Assembly (NCBI RefSeq): GCF_000013005.1
Contig: NC_007722.1
Span: 1,555,501 to 1,619,500, forward strand
Reading direction: 5' to 3'
DNA from: Erythrobacter litoralis HTCC2594
GTDB lineage: Bacteria > Pseudomonadota > Alphaproteobacteria > Sphingomonadales > Sphingomonadaceae
DNA: 64,000 nt
The stretch's first letter is position 1; each line of letters opens with the position of its first letter. Shown in pieces: positions 52,997 to 62,324 of the stretch. Below the pieces are notes generated by a model, which searched no databases, was not told where the DNA came from, and saw only the letters and a list, made by a program, of their open reading frames with translations. Position numbers and translations under genes: made by a program.

Positions 52997-53097
52997 TAAA
53001 AGCGGTCCTTCCTGAGCAATCTGGGATATAGTATTATCCTCGACCGTTATGATGGTGAGGATTTCATTCAGTGCCTGATAAGGAGAGCTTGGCCAGA

Positions 53098-55047
53098 ATG
53101 TCCAGCATGACACGTATTCCCTTTTTAGCCGTAGCGCTTCTCGCAACCACTTCGCTCAACCCCCCGGCCATGGCGCAGGACGCCGCCAGCTGGGACCGTG
53201 CGCGCTCCAGTCTCGTGGCCGCGCAGCCGAGCCGGATGGCGCAGGTGATCGACCGCTGGGATTATCTCATAGGGCAGGATAATCTCTCGTTCGACCAATA
53301 TGCCGGTTTCGTCCTCGCCTATCCCGACTTTCCACAGGCCGACCGGCTGCGCGTCCGTGCCGAGGAAGCGCTCGACGATGAGCCGATCGGACCCGAACGG
53401 CTGGTTGCTTATTTCGACCAGAACCCGCCGCTGACCAATACCGCGCGCGGGCGCTATGCGCTGGCGCTGGCCAATGTCGGTCGCCCCGAAGCCGCCGAGG
53501 AAGCGCGCAAGGCGTGGCGCGGCGGCACCATGAGCGGGCCGTCAGAAGCCTACCTGATGGGGCTATACGGCAGCCGCTTCACCCAGGCCGATCACGATGC
53601 GCGGATGAACGCGCTACTGTGGCAACGCAACGCCGAGGCCGCCGTGCGCCAGATCAACAACGTCTCGCCTGCAGAGCGCGCCGGCTTCATGGCACGGCTC
53701 TCGCTGATCCAGGATACGGCGCCCTCCAGCATCGGCCTGTCCGCACCCTCCGGCGCACGCAGCGATGCTGGCTATGTCTACAACCTTGCGCGTTATTACC
53801 GCACCAACCGCAATCTTCCCGCGGCGATCGACTTGCTCGTCAATCGCCCGCAGTTCGATGCGCCCGCGCTCGATCCTGAGGTGATGATCGGCGAAATGCT
53901 GCGCATCGCGCAAGGTGCCGGGTCCGATCCCGCCATTCGCATCGCCTCCAAGGTGGACGACATTTTTCCGGCCGGGGCCGATATCAGCGGCATGTCCTAC
54001 CGCCTGCGCGACGATTACACTTCGCTGATGTGGCTCGGCGGGACCAAGGCGCTGTGGAACCTCGCCGACGGTTCGCGCGCCGCGCCCCTCTTCTATCGCT
54101 ACGGTGCCGCCGCACGCACGCCGCCGACGCGGTCGAAAGGTTTCTACTGGGCAGGCCTCGCCGCGGAGCAGGCCGGGCAAACGTCGGAGGCTCGACGCTA
54201 TTTCGAAATGGCGGCGGGCTACCCCGATCGCTATTATGGCCAGCTCGCGCTCGGCAAGCTCGGCCGCGACCCTCAACTGGCAAACAAGGCCGTGCCCGAG
54301 CCGAGTTTCGAACAGCGCGCCGCGTTCGAGAACGCCTCGCTGACGCGCGCCGTCAGGGAGGTCGCCCGCGGCGCGCCCTGGCGCACCGGCATCCGCTTCT
54401 ACCAGGAAATCGCCCAGAGCGCCGATACGCCCGAGGAACACGCGCTGCGCGCCGAACTGGCCCGCGAGATCGGCCGGCGGGACCTGGCCGTCAATGTCGC
54501 CGAGGCCGCCGGTGCCGACGGGCTCAACCAGTTCGTAGCGCAGGGTTTCCCGCGCTTGCAGACGCCGCCGGGCGTCGACTGGACCATGGTCCACGCGATC
54601 AGCCGGCAGGAAAGCCAGTTCGCCGAAAACGCCATCAGCCACGCCGGTGCGCGCGGGTTGATGCAGCTGATGCCGGGCACTGCGCGCGAACAGGCGGGCA
54701 AGCTCGGCATGAGCTACATGCAGGCCAACCTGATCGAAAGCCCCAGCTACAACATCCAGCTCGGCAATGGCTATTTCGCGCGGATGATGGACTATTACGG
54801 CGGGGCCTACCCGCTCGCCATCGCCGCCTACAACGCCGGGCCGGGCAACGTGAACAAATGGCTGCGCTCCAATGGCGACCCGCGCCGGGGCGATATCGAT
54901 TACGTGACGTGGATCGAGCGGATCCCGATCTTCGAGACCAAGAATTACGTCACACGCGTGATCGAGAATGCCGCCGTGTACGAGCATCTCTATCCCGACA
55001 ACGCCCCCATGGGCCGCCCGCGCATGGCACGGGACTTCCTGCGGTAG
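53098..55047 (+). CDS. soluble lytic murein transglycosylase
   Basis: A 649-residue periplasmic enzyme cleaving peptidoglycan to 1,6-anhydro products. It has a signal peptide (MSSMTRIPFLAVALLATTSL... ending AMA), a long superhelical, alpha-repeat region, and a C-terminal SLT domain with catalytic Glu505 in ISRQESQFAENAISHAGARG, then MQLMPGTA and IAAYNAGPGNVNKWL. Other possible starts are GTG 53071 and ATG 53107; AGGAG lies at 53081-53085. The products could be taken up by the AmpG-like permease at 19.7 kb. Confidence 0.92.
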   Translation: MSSMTRIPFLAVALLATTSLNPPAMAQDAASWDRARSSLVAAQPSRMAQVIDRWDYLIGQDNLSFDQYAGFVLAYPDFPQADRLRVRAEEALDDEPIGPERLVAYFDQNPPLTNTARGRYALALANVGRPEAAEEARKAWRGGTMSGPSEAYLMGLYGSRFTQADHDARMNALLWQRNAEAAVRQINNVSPAERAGFMARLSLIQDTAPSSIGLSAPSGARSDAGYVYNLARYYRTNRNLPAAIDLLVNRPQFDAPALDPEVMIGEMLRIAQGAGSDPAIRIASKVDDIFPAGADISGMSYRLRDDYTSLMWLGGTKALWNLADGSRAAPLFYRYGAAARTPPTRSKGFYWAGLAAEQAGQTSEARRYFEMAAGYPDRYYGQLALGKLGRDPQLANKAVPEPSFEQRAAFENASLTRAVREVARGAPWRTGIRFYQEIAQSADTPEEHALRAELAREIGRRDLAVNVAEAAGADGLNQFVAQGFPRLQTPPGVDWTMVHAISRQESQFAENAISHAGARGLMQLMPGTAREQAGKLGMSYMQANLIESPSYNIQLGNGYFARMMDYYGGAYPLAIAAYNAGPGNVNKWLRSNGDPRRGDIDYVTWIERIPIFETKNYVTRVIENAAVYEHLYPDNAPMGRPRMARDFLR

Positions 55048-55056
55048 TCACTACTC

Positions 55057-55536
55057 ATGTCGCAGCCGAGCCATCCCATCACGCCCGGCGGCTATGCTGC
55101 GCTGAAGGCACGCTACGACCGTTTGCTCGGCACCGAGCGGCCCGAGATTGTCGAGATCGTCAGCTGGGCGGCGGGCAATGGCGATCGCAGCGAGAATGGC
55201 GACTATATCTATGGTCGTAAAAGAATGCGCGAGATCGACCGCGAGCTTGCCCATCTCGCGCGGCGCATGAAGCATGCCCGCGTAATCGAGCCCTCCGAAC
55301 AGCCCGACAAGGACCGCGCCTTCTTCGGTGCCACGCTGACGCTGGCGGACGAAGACGATGCCCGGAAAACCGTCACGCTGGTCGGCGACGACGAGCAGGA
55401 TGCCAGCGCCGGAAAGATCGGCTGGTCGAGCCCGCTCGCCCGCGCACTCAGGGGTGCGCGTGTCGGGGATCTTCGCACCGTGCACCTTCCTTCGGGCGAG
55501 AGAGAATGGGAAGTGATGGCGATCGCCTATGCATAA
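55057..55536 (+). CDS. greB: GreB-like transcription elongation factor
   Basis: A 159-residue Gre factor that rescues backtracked RNA polymerase by stimulating transcript cleavage. The N-terminal coiled coil has the acidic tip in AAGNGDRSENGDYIYGRKRM, and the C-terminal FKBP-like domain has KIGWSSPLARALRGARVGD. The GDRSENGDYIYGRKRMREIDR pattern favours GreB over GreA. It starts 10 bases after the lytic transglycosylase gene and overlaps the next gene by eight bases. Confidence 0.92.
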   Translation: MSQPSHPITPGGYAALKARYDRLLGTERPEIVEIVSWAAGNGDRSENGDYIYGRKRMREIDRELAHLARRMKHARVIEPSEQPDKDRAFFGATLTLADEDDARKTVTLVGDDEQDASAGKIGWSSPLARALRGARVGDLRTVHLPSGEREWEVMAIAYA

Positions 55537-56014
55537 GCTGTTGCCCTTTGTCGCCCTGCTCGCCTTCGCCGAACCTGTCGCAGCCAAGGATTCGCTCGGC
55601 GTGTTCGGCGAATGGGGTGCATTTCGCGATCCGCAGGTGCCGCGCTGCTATGCCATCGCCAAGCCTGCGGCGAGCCGCCTGCGCCGCGATTACGAGCCCT
55701 TCGCGAGCGTCGGCACCTGGCCCCGCCGCAATATTCGCGGCCAAGTGCATTTCCGCATGTCACGCGAAATCGACGGGGATCGGCCCATCACCCTGACTAT
55801 CAACGACCGTCGCTTCACCCTGACCGGCGGCGGCGGCGACGCCTGGGCGAAGGACCAGGCGATGGACGCCGCCATCGTCGCCGCAATGCGCTCGGGCGCG
55901 CGGATGGTGGTGGGTGCGACGGGAACCAACGGCAGGCGGTTTTCCAACAGCTACGACCTCGACGGCGCAGCGACCGCACTCGACGCCGCCACTGTGGGCT
56001 GCGCACAGCGGTAA
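55529..56014 (+). CDS. exported hypothetical protein, possibly IalB-like
   Basis: A 161-residue protein with a signal peptide (MHKLLPFVALLAFAEPVAA). The core GVFGEWGAFRDPQVPRCYAI, then a beta-rich segment and a C-terminal VGCAQR give two cysteines far apart, a layout like invasion-associated locus B proteins. The resemblance is weak. It overlaps greB by eight bases (ATGCATAA) and may be translated by re-initiation. Confidence 0.6.
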   Translation: MHKLLPFVALLAFAEPVAAKDSLGVFGEWGAFRDPQVPRCYAIAKPAASRLRRDYEPFASVGTWPRRNIRGQVHFRMSREIDGDRPITLTINDRRFTLTGGGGDAWAKDQAMDAAIVAAMRSGARMVVGATGTNGRRFSNSYDLDGAATALDAATVGCAQR

Positions 56015-56033
56015 GATGCACTGGCCGCATATA

Positions 56034-56062
56034 CGAACGGCCGGGATCGCCCCGACCGTTCG
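56034..56062. terminator. possible bidirectional terminator between converging genes
   Basis: CGAACGG and CCGTTCG pair, enclosing an inner CGGG/CCCG stem, in the 75-base gap between the exported protein gene and the outer-membrane barrel gene. No T tract follows, so its efficiency is uncertain. Confidence 0.4.
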
Positions 56063-56089
56063 CGTGTACTGCGGTATGCAAGCTATACG

Positions 56090-56761
56090 TTAGAACCGCA
56101 CACCCAATCCGACGCTGACCTGGTGACGGTCAAGGTCGACGTCGAAGCGATCGCTATCGGGCAGCGTGCCATCGAAATCGACTTCCGCCCGCGAATAGTT
56201 CGAATAGCGGTATTCGGCATTCACGAACATGTTCCGGTTGATGGCGTACTCCAAGCCGCCGCCGACACGGTATCCGTCGAGATCGTAATCGGTGTCGAAT
56301 TTGGTCGTGCCGTCGTTCGAGCGGATATTGAGCTTGGCATTGGTATAACCGCCTTTGACGTAGGCCAGCGCCTGGTCGCCGATTTTGGCACCGACGCGCG
56401 CACCGAGATAGAGATCGCGGTCGGCCGAGACGTTGCCGAAGCCGAAGCCTTCGAAATCGCCATTGTCGAAATCGGTATCGGCGGTGGACCATGCGAATTC
56501 GGCTTCGGGGCCGATCACGACCGGGCCGAGATCGACGTCGTAGCCGACCGCTGCACCGTAGATCACGCCTTCGGCGGACTGGTCGTTGTTGGGGTTACCG
56601 TCGTCGTCAACGCTGCTGCCGGCCTTGATATTGTCGTAGCCCGTCACCGCCTGCACGCGTGCACCGGTGAAGGGGGAATCATTTTGGACCGTCTGCGCCA
56701 GCGCCGGGGAGGCGGTGGCCATTGCGGTTCCTGCGAGAATGAGTGCGACTGCCTTGTTCAT
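56090..56761 (-). CDS. outer-membrane beta-barrel protein (OmpA/OmpX-like porin family)
   Basis: A 223-residue protein with a signal peptide (MNKAVALILAGTAMATASPALA). The mature chain alternates hydrophobic and polar residues with aromatic girdle residues, and ends VGLGVRF, an outer-membrane barrel signature. About eight strands fit (GARVQAVTGYDN, GVIYGAAVGYDVDL, DLYLGARVGAKIG, YAINRNMFVNAEYRYSNYS). Loops are acidic and Asp/Gly-rich. The function (adhesin, OmpX-type barrel) is open. It has a 257-base upstream gap in which I see no gene and no clear promoter. Confidence 0.83.
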   Translation of the reverse strand: MNKAVALILAGTAMATASPALAQTVQNDSPFTGARVQAVTGYDNIKAGSSVDDDGNPNNDQSAEGVIYGAAVGYDVDLGPVVIGPEAEFAWSTADTDFDNGDFEGFGFGNVSADRDLYLGARVGAKIGDQALAYVKGGYTNAKLNIRSNDGTTKFDTDYDLDGYRVGGGLEYAINRNMFVNAEYRYSNYSRAEVDFDGTLPDSDRFDVDLDRHQVSVGLGVRF

Positions 56762-57018
56762 TGTACTACTCCATTTTCACAACGCGATTCTTGCCGCGTG
56801 GACCCCTTCAATGAGCAAATGGAGGGCGAAGTTTCATGAACCTGAAACAACAAGAATATGTTGCTTCTGAGTAACATTGTTGCGCCGAGATGCATCCTGC
56901 GGGCGACGAAAATCCGGAACCGTCGGCCACTTCGAGACTTGGCGCGCGGGGCGCGCGTCCCCCGCGCCACCGGATCATCTGGATTTACCGGCTGGCCGCG
57001 CCTATATGCGCGCCTCCC

Positions 57019-58275
57019 ATGGCCGATACGTCTCTCATGCCGATCCCCGGACAGGTGGATCCCGTTCCCGCGCCGCGTGACATCACACCGCGCGCCGATG
57101 GTCGTGTCGACCTGATGGGCCTGCCCAAGGCGCGCATACAGGAATTGTTCGCGGAGGCCGGACTCGACGCCAAGCAGGCCAAGCTTCGCAGCAAGCAGGT
57201 CTATCACTGGCTCTATCATCGCGGCGTGACCGATTTCGAAGCGATGACCGATATCGCCAAGACCATGCGCCCATGGCTGGCCGAGCGCTTTATCGTCGGG
57301 CGGCCCAATGTGGTCGAGGCGCAGCATTCGACCGACGGCACACGCAAGTGGCTGCTGCAGACCGACGACGGCCACGATTTCGAGATGGTGTTCATCCCCG
57401 ATGCCGATCGCGGAACACTGTGCGTTTCGAGCCAGGTCGGCTGCACGCTCAATTGTCGCTTCTGCCACACCGGCACGATGCGGCTGGTGCGCAACCTGAC
57501 GCCGGGCGAGATCGTCGGCCAGGTCATGCTCGCGCGCGATGCGCTCGGCGAATGGCCCAAAGGCCGGATGGACGGGCTCGACGATGTCGAGGACACCGGT
57601 CACTATTCAGCCGACGGCCGCCTGCTCACCAATATCGTGATGATGGGCATGGGCGAGCCGCTGTACAATTTCGACAATGTTCGCGACGCGCTCAAGCTGG
57701 TCATGGACGGTGAAGGGCTCGCTTTGTCGAAGCGCCGCATTACGCTTTCGACCAGCGGCGTCGTTCCCATGATGGAGCGCTGCGGCGAGGAGATCGGCGT
57801 AAACCTCGCCGTCTCGCTGCACGCCGTCACCAAGGACATCCGCGACGAGATCGTACCGATCAACAAGAAATACGGCATCGAGGAATTGCTGCAGGCCTGC
57901 GCCGACTATCCCGGCGCGTCGAATGCCCGCCGCATCACCTTCGAATATGTCATGCTCAAGGACAAAAACGACACCGACGAGCATGCGCGCGAACTGGTGC
58001 GGCTGCTCAAGCAGTACAATCTGCCGGCAAAGGTGAACCTGATCCCCTTCAACCCCTGGCCCGGCGCGGCCTATGAATGCTCGACGCCGGAGCGAATCAG
58101 GGCTTTCAGCAATATCGTCTTCGAAGGCGGCATCAGCGCCCCGGTCCGCACGCCGCGCGGGCGCGATATCGACGCGGCCTGCGGGCAGCTCAAGACCGCC
58201 GCCCAGAAAAAGAGCCGCGCCGAGCGTGATCGAGAAGCGGCAGCCGAAGCGGAGGCCGCTGCATCCCAAGCTTGA
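57019..58275 (+). CDS. rlmN: 23S rRNA (A2503-C2) / tRNA methyltransferase, radical SAM
   Basis: Methylates C2 of A2503 in 23S rRNA and A37 of some tRNAs. It has 418 residues. The CxxxCxxC iron-sulfur motif is C142, C146 and C149 ([13 protein letters not shown]). [10 protein letters not shown] and STSGVVPMM are family segments. A second conserved Cys is in YECSTPERI near the C-terminus. RlmN rather than Cfr is favoured by gene context and the N-terminal [14 protein letters not shown]. The ATG at 57019 follows a plausible leader; the earlier in-frame extension is low-complexity. The tail is Ala/Glu/Arg-rich. Confidence 0.95.
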   Translation: MADTSLMPIPGQVDPVPAPRDITPRADGRVDLMGLPKARIQELFAEAGLDAKQAKLRSKQVYHWLYHRGVTDFEAMTDIAKTMRPWLAERFIVGRPNVVEAQHSTDGTRKWLLQTDDGHDFEMVFIPDADRGTLCVSSQVGCTLNCRFCHTGTMRLVRNLTPGEIVGQVMLARDALGEWPKGRMDGLDDVEDTGHYSADGRLLTNIVMMGMGEPLYNFDNVRDALKLVMDGEGLALSKRRITLSTSGVVPMMERCGEEIGVNLAVSLHAVTKDIRDEIVPINKKYGIEELLQACADYPGASNARRITFEYVMLKDKNDTDEHARELVRLLKQYNLPAKVNLIPFNPWPGAAYECSTPERIRAFSNIVFEGGISAPVRTPRGRDIDAACGQLKTAAQKKSRAERDREAAAEAEAAASQA

Positions 58276-58324
58276 TCGGTTGCGTATCTCCCTTATCCAA
58301 ACAATGACGTGGGGAGACGTTGCC

Positions 58325-59281
58325 ATGAAAATTCGACACCTGACCGCTGCCATCGCGCTCGCAATAGTTGCGCCCATCCCTGCTTCTGCCGAGCCTGTCG
58401 CGCCGACCGAGATCATCGTCGGCCAAGACATGCCGGGAGCTTTCTTCGCGGTGCCGGAGGGCACCGGCCCCTTCCCCGCGATCATCCTGCTGGGCGGCAG
58501 CGAAGGAGGTGACAGTACGGCGCGCCGCATGGCGCCACGCTTCCTCGCCCAAGGTTATGCAATCTTTGGCCTGCCATACTATTCGCCTGCATGGGGCGAT
58601 CGCGAGCAGCAATTTCCCGCACTGTCAGACGCTTTCGATGGCATTGCTATCGAGAAAGCAGAAATGGCGCGCGCTTGGCTCGCAGAACGCGACGAAGTGC
58701 GCGCAGACGACATCGGAATCTGGGGTGTTTCCAAGGGCGGCGAATTCGCGCTGCTGGCCGGTTCCTATCTGGATGGTTTTGCCGCCATCGCAGCGATCGT
58801 TCCGAGCGATGTCGTGTGGGAAGGCTGGGGTCCGGGCCGCGAGTCTGGCACAGTCAGTTCCTTCAGTTGGCAGGGCGAACCACTTCCCTTCGTGCCCTAT
58901 GAAGGCATGGCAGAGGAGTTCGCCAATCCAACGGGCCCAAATGGACGCGCGCGACTGCGGCTGCCGCATGACAGGGGTCGCAACGCAAACCCTGATCGGG
59001 CCGTTGCCGCGCGCATCCCGGTCGAGCGGATCGATGAACCGGTCTTGGTTGCGGGCGGCGATGCCGACCTGGTCTGGAATTCGGGCGAAATGGCACAGAT
59101 CGTCGCCGAGCGCCGGGCCGCCGCGGGTCTGCCGACCGTATCGCTGATATTCACCGATGCAGGCCACAGCCTGAGCGGAGACGGTACGCCCAACCCATAT
59201 TCGAATGACGAAGAGTTGTCCGCGCAAAGGATCGTCTGGCCCGCGACGCTCGAGTTCTTCGCGACATATCTCAAAGACTGA
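58325..59281 (+). CDS. exported alpha/beta hydrolase (acyl-CoA thioesterase/BAAT C-terminal type)
   Basis: A 318-residue protein with a signal peptide (MKIRHLTAAIALAIVAPIPASA). The alpha/beta hydrolase fold has nucleophile Ser136 in GVSKGGEFALL, aspartate in GGDADLVW and histidine in DAGHSLSGDG. The BAAT_C-like region suggests hydrolysis of an acyl thioester or ester in the periplasm. The ATG at 58325 has GGGGAG upstream; an ATG seven codons earlier is an alternative. It is followed by a methyltransferase gene at four bases. Confidence 0.8.
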   Translation: MKIRHLTAAIALAIVAPIPASAEPVAPTEIIVGQDMPGAFFAVPEGTGPFPAIILLGGSEGGDSTARRMAPRFLAQGYAIFGLPYYSPAWGDREQQFPALSDAFDGIAIEKAEMARAWLAERDEVRADDIGIWGVSKGGEFALLAGSYLDGFAAIAAIVPSDVVWEGWGPGRESGTVSSFSWQGEPLPFVPYEGMAEEFANPTGPNGRARLRLPHDRGRNANPDRAVAARIPVERIDEPVLVAGGDADLVWNSGEMAQIVAERRAAAGLPTVSLIFTDAGHSLSGDGTPNPYSNDEELSAQRIVWPATLEFFATYLKD

Positions 59282-59285
59282 GGAT

Positions 59286-59876
59286 ATGCCCGCCGATCCC
59301 GCCACGATTGCATTTTACCAAGAGCGGGCGCCGCATTACACATTGAGCTTCGGGCAAGCGCCCAGTCGCCATCTCGATGCCTTCCTCGACCGCTTAAGGT
59401 CGAGCGCGCACATTCTCGAGCTGGGCTGCGGCGGCGGGCGCGACTCGAGGCATATCATCGAGCGCGGTTTCGATCTCGATGCGACCGACGGGGTCGCGGC
59501 CATGGCGCGCAAGGCGAACGAGCGCTGGAATGTCGGCGCCCGGGTCATGCGCTTCGACCAGCTCGATGCCGAGGCCGAATACGATGCCGTATGGGCCCAT
59601 GCCTGCCTGCTGCACGTCGCCCGCGCCGACCTGCCCGGCATCCTCGCGGCAATCCACCGCGCTCTGCGGCCCGGCGGCTGGCACTTCGCCAATTTCAAAC
59701 TTGGCGATGGGGAGGGCCGTGACCTGCTTGGTCGCCTGCACAACTTCCCCTCGCCCGAATGGCTGGAAACCGCCTATCGCGCTGCGGGCTTCGCCATTGA
59801 AGCGACCGATATTTATCCCGGCGAAGCCGCCGACGGCACCCAGCGCGACTGGATGGCGCTCACTCTGCGGCGTTGA
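59286..59876 (+). CDS. SAM-dependent class I methyltransferase
   Basis: A 196-residue Rossmann methyltransferase. Motif I is HILELGCGGGRDSRHII, motif II DLDATDGVAAMA, and the post-I segment is AVWAHACLLHVARADL. The C-terminus shows a compact fold of the Methyltransf_11/25 type, with no substrate clue. GAGG lies close before the ATG at 59286. It probably forms an operon with the hydrolase. Its last 17 bases overlap the convergent TPR-like gene. Confidence 0.82.
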   Translation: MPADPATIAFYQERAPHYTLSFGQAPSRHLDAFLDRLRSSAHILELGCGGGRDSRHIIERGFDLDATDGVAAMARKANERWNVGARVMRFDQLDAEAEYDAVWAHACLLHVARADLPGILAAIHRALRPGGWHFANFKLGDGEGRDLLGRLHNFPSPEWLETAYRAAGFAIEATDIYPGEAADGTQRDWMALTLRR

Positions 59877-61491
59877 CAGGTTCTGCAAATACCTCGCTCG
59901 GCGGCGTGATATCGGGCCATTGCTCAAGCTCGATCCGCACCGGCTCGTAGGTCTCGATCCGGCCCTTCTCCTTGAGCAGGCGCACGATCACAGGATCATA
60001 GCGCAACTGGCCCTTCAGCCCCTCGTCGCGCCGTTCGCTCGGGCTCAGATGCGCGGCGAAACTCGGTTGCAGGTAGCCAAGCGCGAGCCGATAATTCGAC
60101 CCGCGCAAGTTCGTGGCGATCGCCCGCTGCGCGGCGTCGAAGCGGCCGATCTGCATCATGGTCTGGGCGTAGAGCGCTGGCAGGTCGCGCGCCAAAGTCT
60201 CGAACGCCTTCAGTGCCGGCTCCTCGTCGCTCAAGCGCCCGAGCAGGTGCAGCGCCCGCACCTTGACTGCCAGCATCTGCGCCCGCGCATTAAGCGCCAT
60301 CTCGCGCTCGTCCAGTTCGGCAATCGCCGGTTCGATCGTCTCGAGCGCTTCCTGCAGACGCCCGCTTTCGAGCAGGAACTGCGCATAGTTGGCCGAGGCA
60401 TTCAGCTTGATCGTGCTGTCCATGCCGGAAAATGCCCGGATCGCCTGCCGGTAGAGCGCATCCGCCTTGTTTGCCTGACCATTGACGAGATGCGCCTTGG
60501 CAATCGGCGACACCCAAAAGGCAAAACCCAACGGTGCATTCCCGGCGTCGGCACTGGCTGCAAAGGCCCGCTCGAGCTCGTTGCCATAGCGCGCCAGAAC
60601 GGCCTGCGGATCGCCGTAGGCCACCGCCTGGCGCAGGAATACGCCGCCAGTTGCGCCATCGCGCGTTGTCGCCGCGTCCCTACCGATCTGGCCGACGTAA
60701 TCCGCCACGCGTTCGGTCAAGGTCTCGGGCGACATGTCGATGGCGGGCCAGAACGCGCTATATTGCGCATCCGCCCGGATCGATTGCAGCGCCGACGGGT
60801 CGGCTACCTTGGCCAGCGCCGCGCGGGCAACGTCCTCGCGTTCGGGATCCTCCGCCGCGTTGGTGAAGATGGCGTAGTTCATGCCGGAGGCGCGCGCGGC
60901 CGATCCCGGATCGTAGCCGATGCGTTCGAGCGCAAGGAACAGCGCCGCTTGCGTGTCGAGCCGACCGATCGCCTCCAGATTGCCGCTGACGGCATCGAGC
61001 GTATAACCATCGAGCAGCCGCGCCGCCTGCGGCTCGGTCGCCGCCAGTTCCATCCACAAACGAGCCGCCGCGACGGCTTCGGACCCGAAAGAGAGCGCAT
61101 CGATGGCCAGCATGCGCAGCGGAAGGGTTTGCGGATAGGTCTCGATCAAGTGTTCGAATTCGGCGCGCGCTTCGTCGTCGCGACCGACGCCGGCAAGGGT
61201 GCGCGCCCGTTCGCCCGCGACAAAGGCATATGCGCCCGAAGGTTTGCGCAGGTCCGCAAGCACAGTCTCGAGTGCCGTCAGTTTTTTCGCCTGGTCGGTC
61301 TGCAGCAAAGCGCTGCGCACTTGGGGCCGCATCGCCGCATTCGGGCCGGTGAAAATCGATTGGAGCAACCGGTCGAGTCCGTCTTCGCCGCGCACCTCGA
61401 TTGGCGGCGCTTCCTGCGCGACGAGCGACACGGGCGACAGGGCAGCAGCGAAAATCAGCGCTACGGCGCAGATGGAGGGAAAGGAATTCAA
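59860..61491 (-). CDS. exported TPR-like repeat protein of unknown function
   Basis: A 543-residue protein that starts at TTG 61491 with GGGAG at 61500-61504 eight bases upstream; GTG at 61500 is an alternative giving three more residues. A signal peptide (MNSFPSICAVALIFAAALSP... ending VAQEA) precedes a long helical region with irregular TPR-like repeats (ADALYRQAIRAFSGMD, NYAQFLLESGRLQEALETIEPAI, ALYAQTMMQIGRFDAAQRAI). It may be a periplasmic scaffold. I recognise no named family. Confidence 0.72.
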   Translation of the reverse strand: MNSFPSICAVALIFAAALSPVSLVAQEAPPIEVRGEDGLDRLLQSIFTGPNAAMRPQVRSALLQTDQAKKLTALETVLADLRKPSGAYAFVAGERARTLAGVGRDDEARAEFEHLIETYPQTLPLRMLAIDALSFGSEAVAAARLWMELAATEPQAARLLDGYTLDAVSGNLEAIGRLDTQAALFLALERIGYDPGSAARASGMNYAIFTNAAEDPEREDVARAALAKVADPSALQSIRADAQYSAFWPAIDMSPETLTERVADYVGQIGRDAATTRDGATGGVFLRQAVAYGDPQAVLARYGNELERAFAASADAGNAPLGFAFWVSPIAKAHLVNGQANKADALYRQAIRAFSGMDSTIKLNASANYAQFLLESGRLQEALETIEPAIAELDEREMALNARAQMLAVKVRALHLLGRLSDEEPALKAFETLARDLPALYAQTMMQIGRFDAAQRAIATNLRGSNYRLALGYLQPSFAAHLSPSERRDEGLKGQLRYDPVIVRLLKEKGRIETYEPVRIELEQWPDITPPSEVFAEPVNAAE

Positions 61492-61672
61492 GCGACGCAC
61501 TCCCGAGGCAAGCACATTGGAGGACGGGCACTGATGATACCGATTCGCAAACTCCCACGCCCGGCAATCCGCACCTAAGTGCCTATAGATGCAGCACTTC
61601 GCAGGAGAAAACCATTTATGTCGATGCAGTCGATTTGCTTGACGAGCTTTACGCGTATGGCAGGGGTGCCTG

Positions 61673-62317
61673 ATGGAGATTGCCGTCACCGCCTTGTGTT
61701 CCGGTACCGGAGCGTCGCTGCGCAGCGGCAAGTCCAGCGGTATCCGCAAGCTGCCCTTGCAGGGCCCGGTCGCGATCGGCGAGCGTGGTATCGACAGCGA
61801 CGAGCAGATCGATCGCAAGCATCACGGCTATCCCGCCATGGCGCTGCATCACTTCCCGCATGAGACCTATGCCTGGCTGCGCCATCATTTCGGCGCCCTG
61901 CCCCGGCTGGAGGGGCCGGGCAGCATGGGCGAGAACATCTCGACCGATGGAATAAGCGAGCATGATCTGTGCATCGGTGACCGCTTCCGGCTCGGCACGG
62001 CAGTGATCGAAGTGACCCAACCGCGCCAGCCGTGCGCGACGATCGAGCAGCATCTCGAAGCCAAGGGCATCGTCAAGGCGCTGGTGGCCGCGGCGCGATC
62101 GGGCTGGTTCTACCGCGTGCTGGAACCGGGCGACACCGAGGTCGGCGTTCGCCTGCAGCGGATCGAACGCGGGCATACGCGCTGGAGCATCGCCCGTGCG
62201 TTTCTGGCGACCTATTCCAGCGCCCGCGCCCCCGATGCGGAGCTGGAGGAACTGGCAGGACTGGGGCGGGTTTCCGACCGCCTGGTCCACGACATTGAAA
62301 AGCGCCTCCGCCGCTGA
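61673..62317 (+). CDS. MOSC-domain protein (YiiM-like)
   Basis: A 214-residue protein. The motif DRKHHGYPAMALHHFPHETYAWL, GPGSMGENISTDGI and VTQPRQPCATIEQHL (with the conserved Cys thought to bind molybdenum cofactor) are the MOSC/3-alpha signatures of YiiM. YiiM reduces N-hydroxylated purines in E. coli; the role here is by analogy. The 181-base gap before it holds no recognised feature. Confidence 0.87.
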   Translation: MEIAVTALCSGTGASLRSGKSSGIRKLPLQGPVAIGERGIDSDEQIDRKHHGYPAMALHHFPHETYAWLRHHFGALPRLEGPGSMGENISTDGISEHDLCIGDRFRLGTAVIEVTQPRQPCATIEQHLEAKGIVKALVAAARSGWFYRVLEPGDTEVGVRLQRIERGHTRWSIARAFLATYSSARAPDAELEELAGLGRVSDRLVHDIEKRLRR

Positions 62318-62324
62318 AGCGCCG

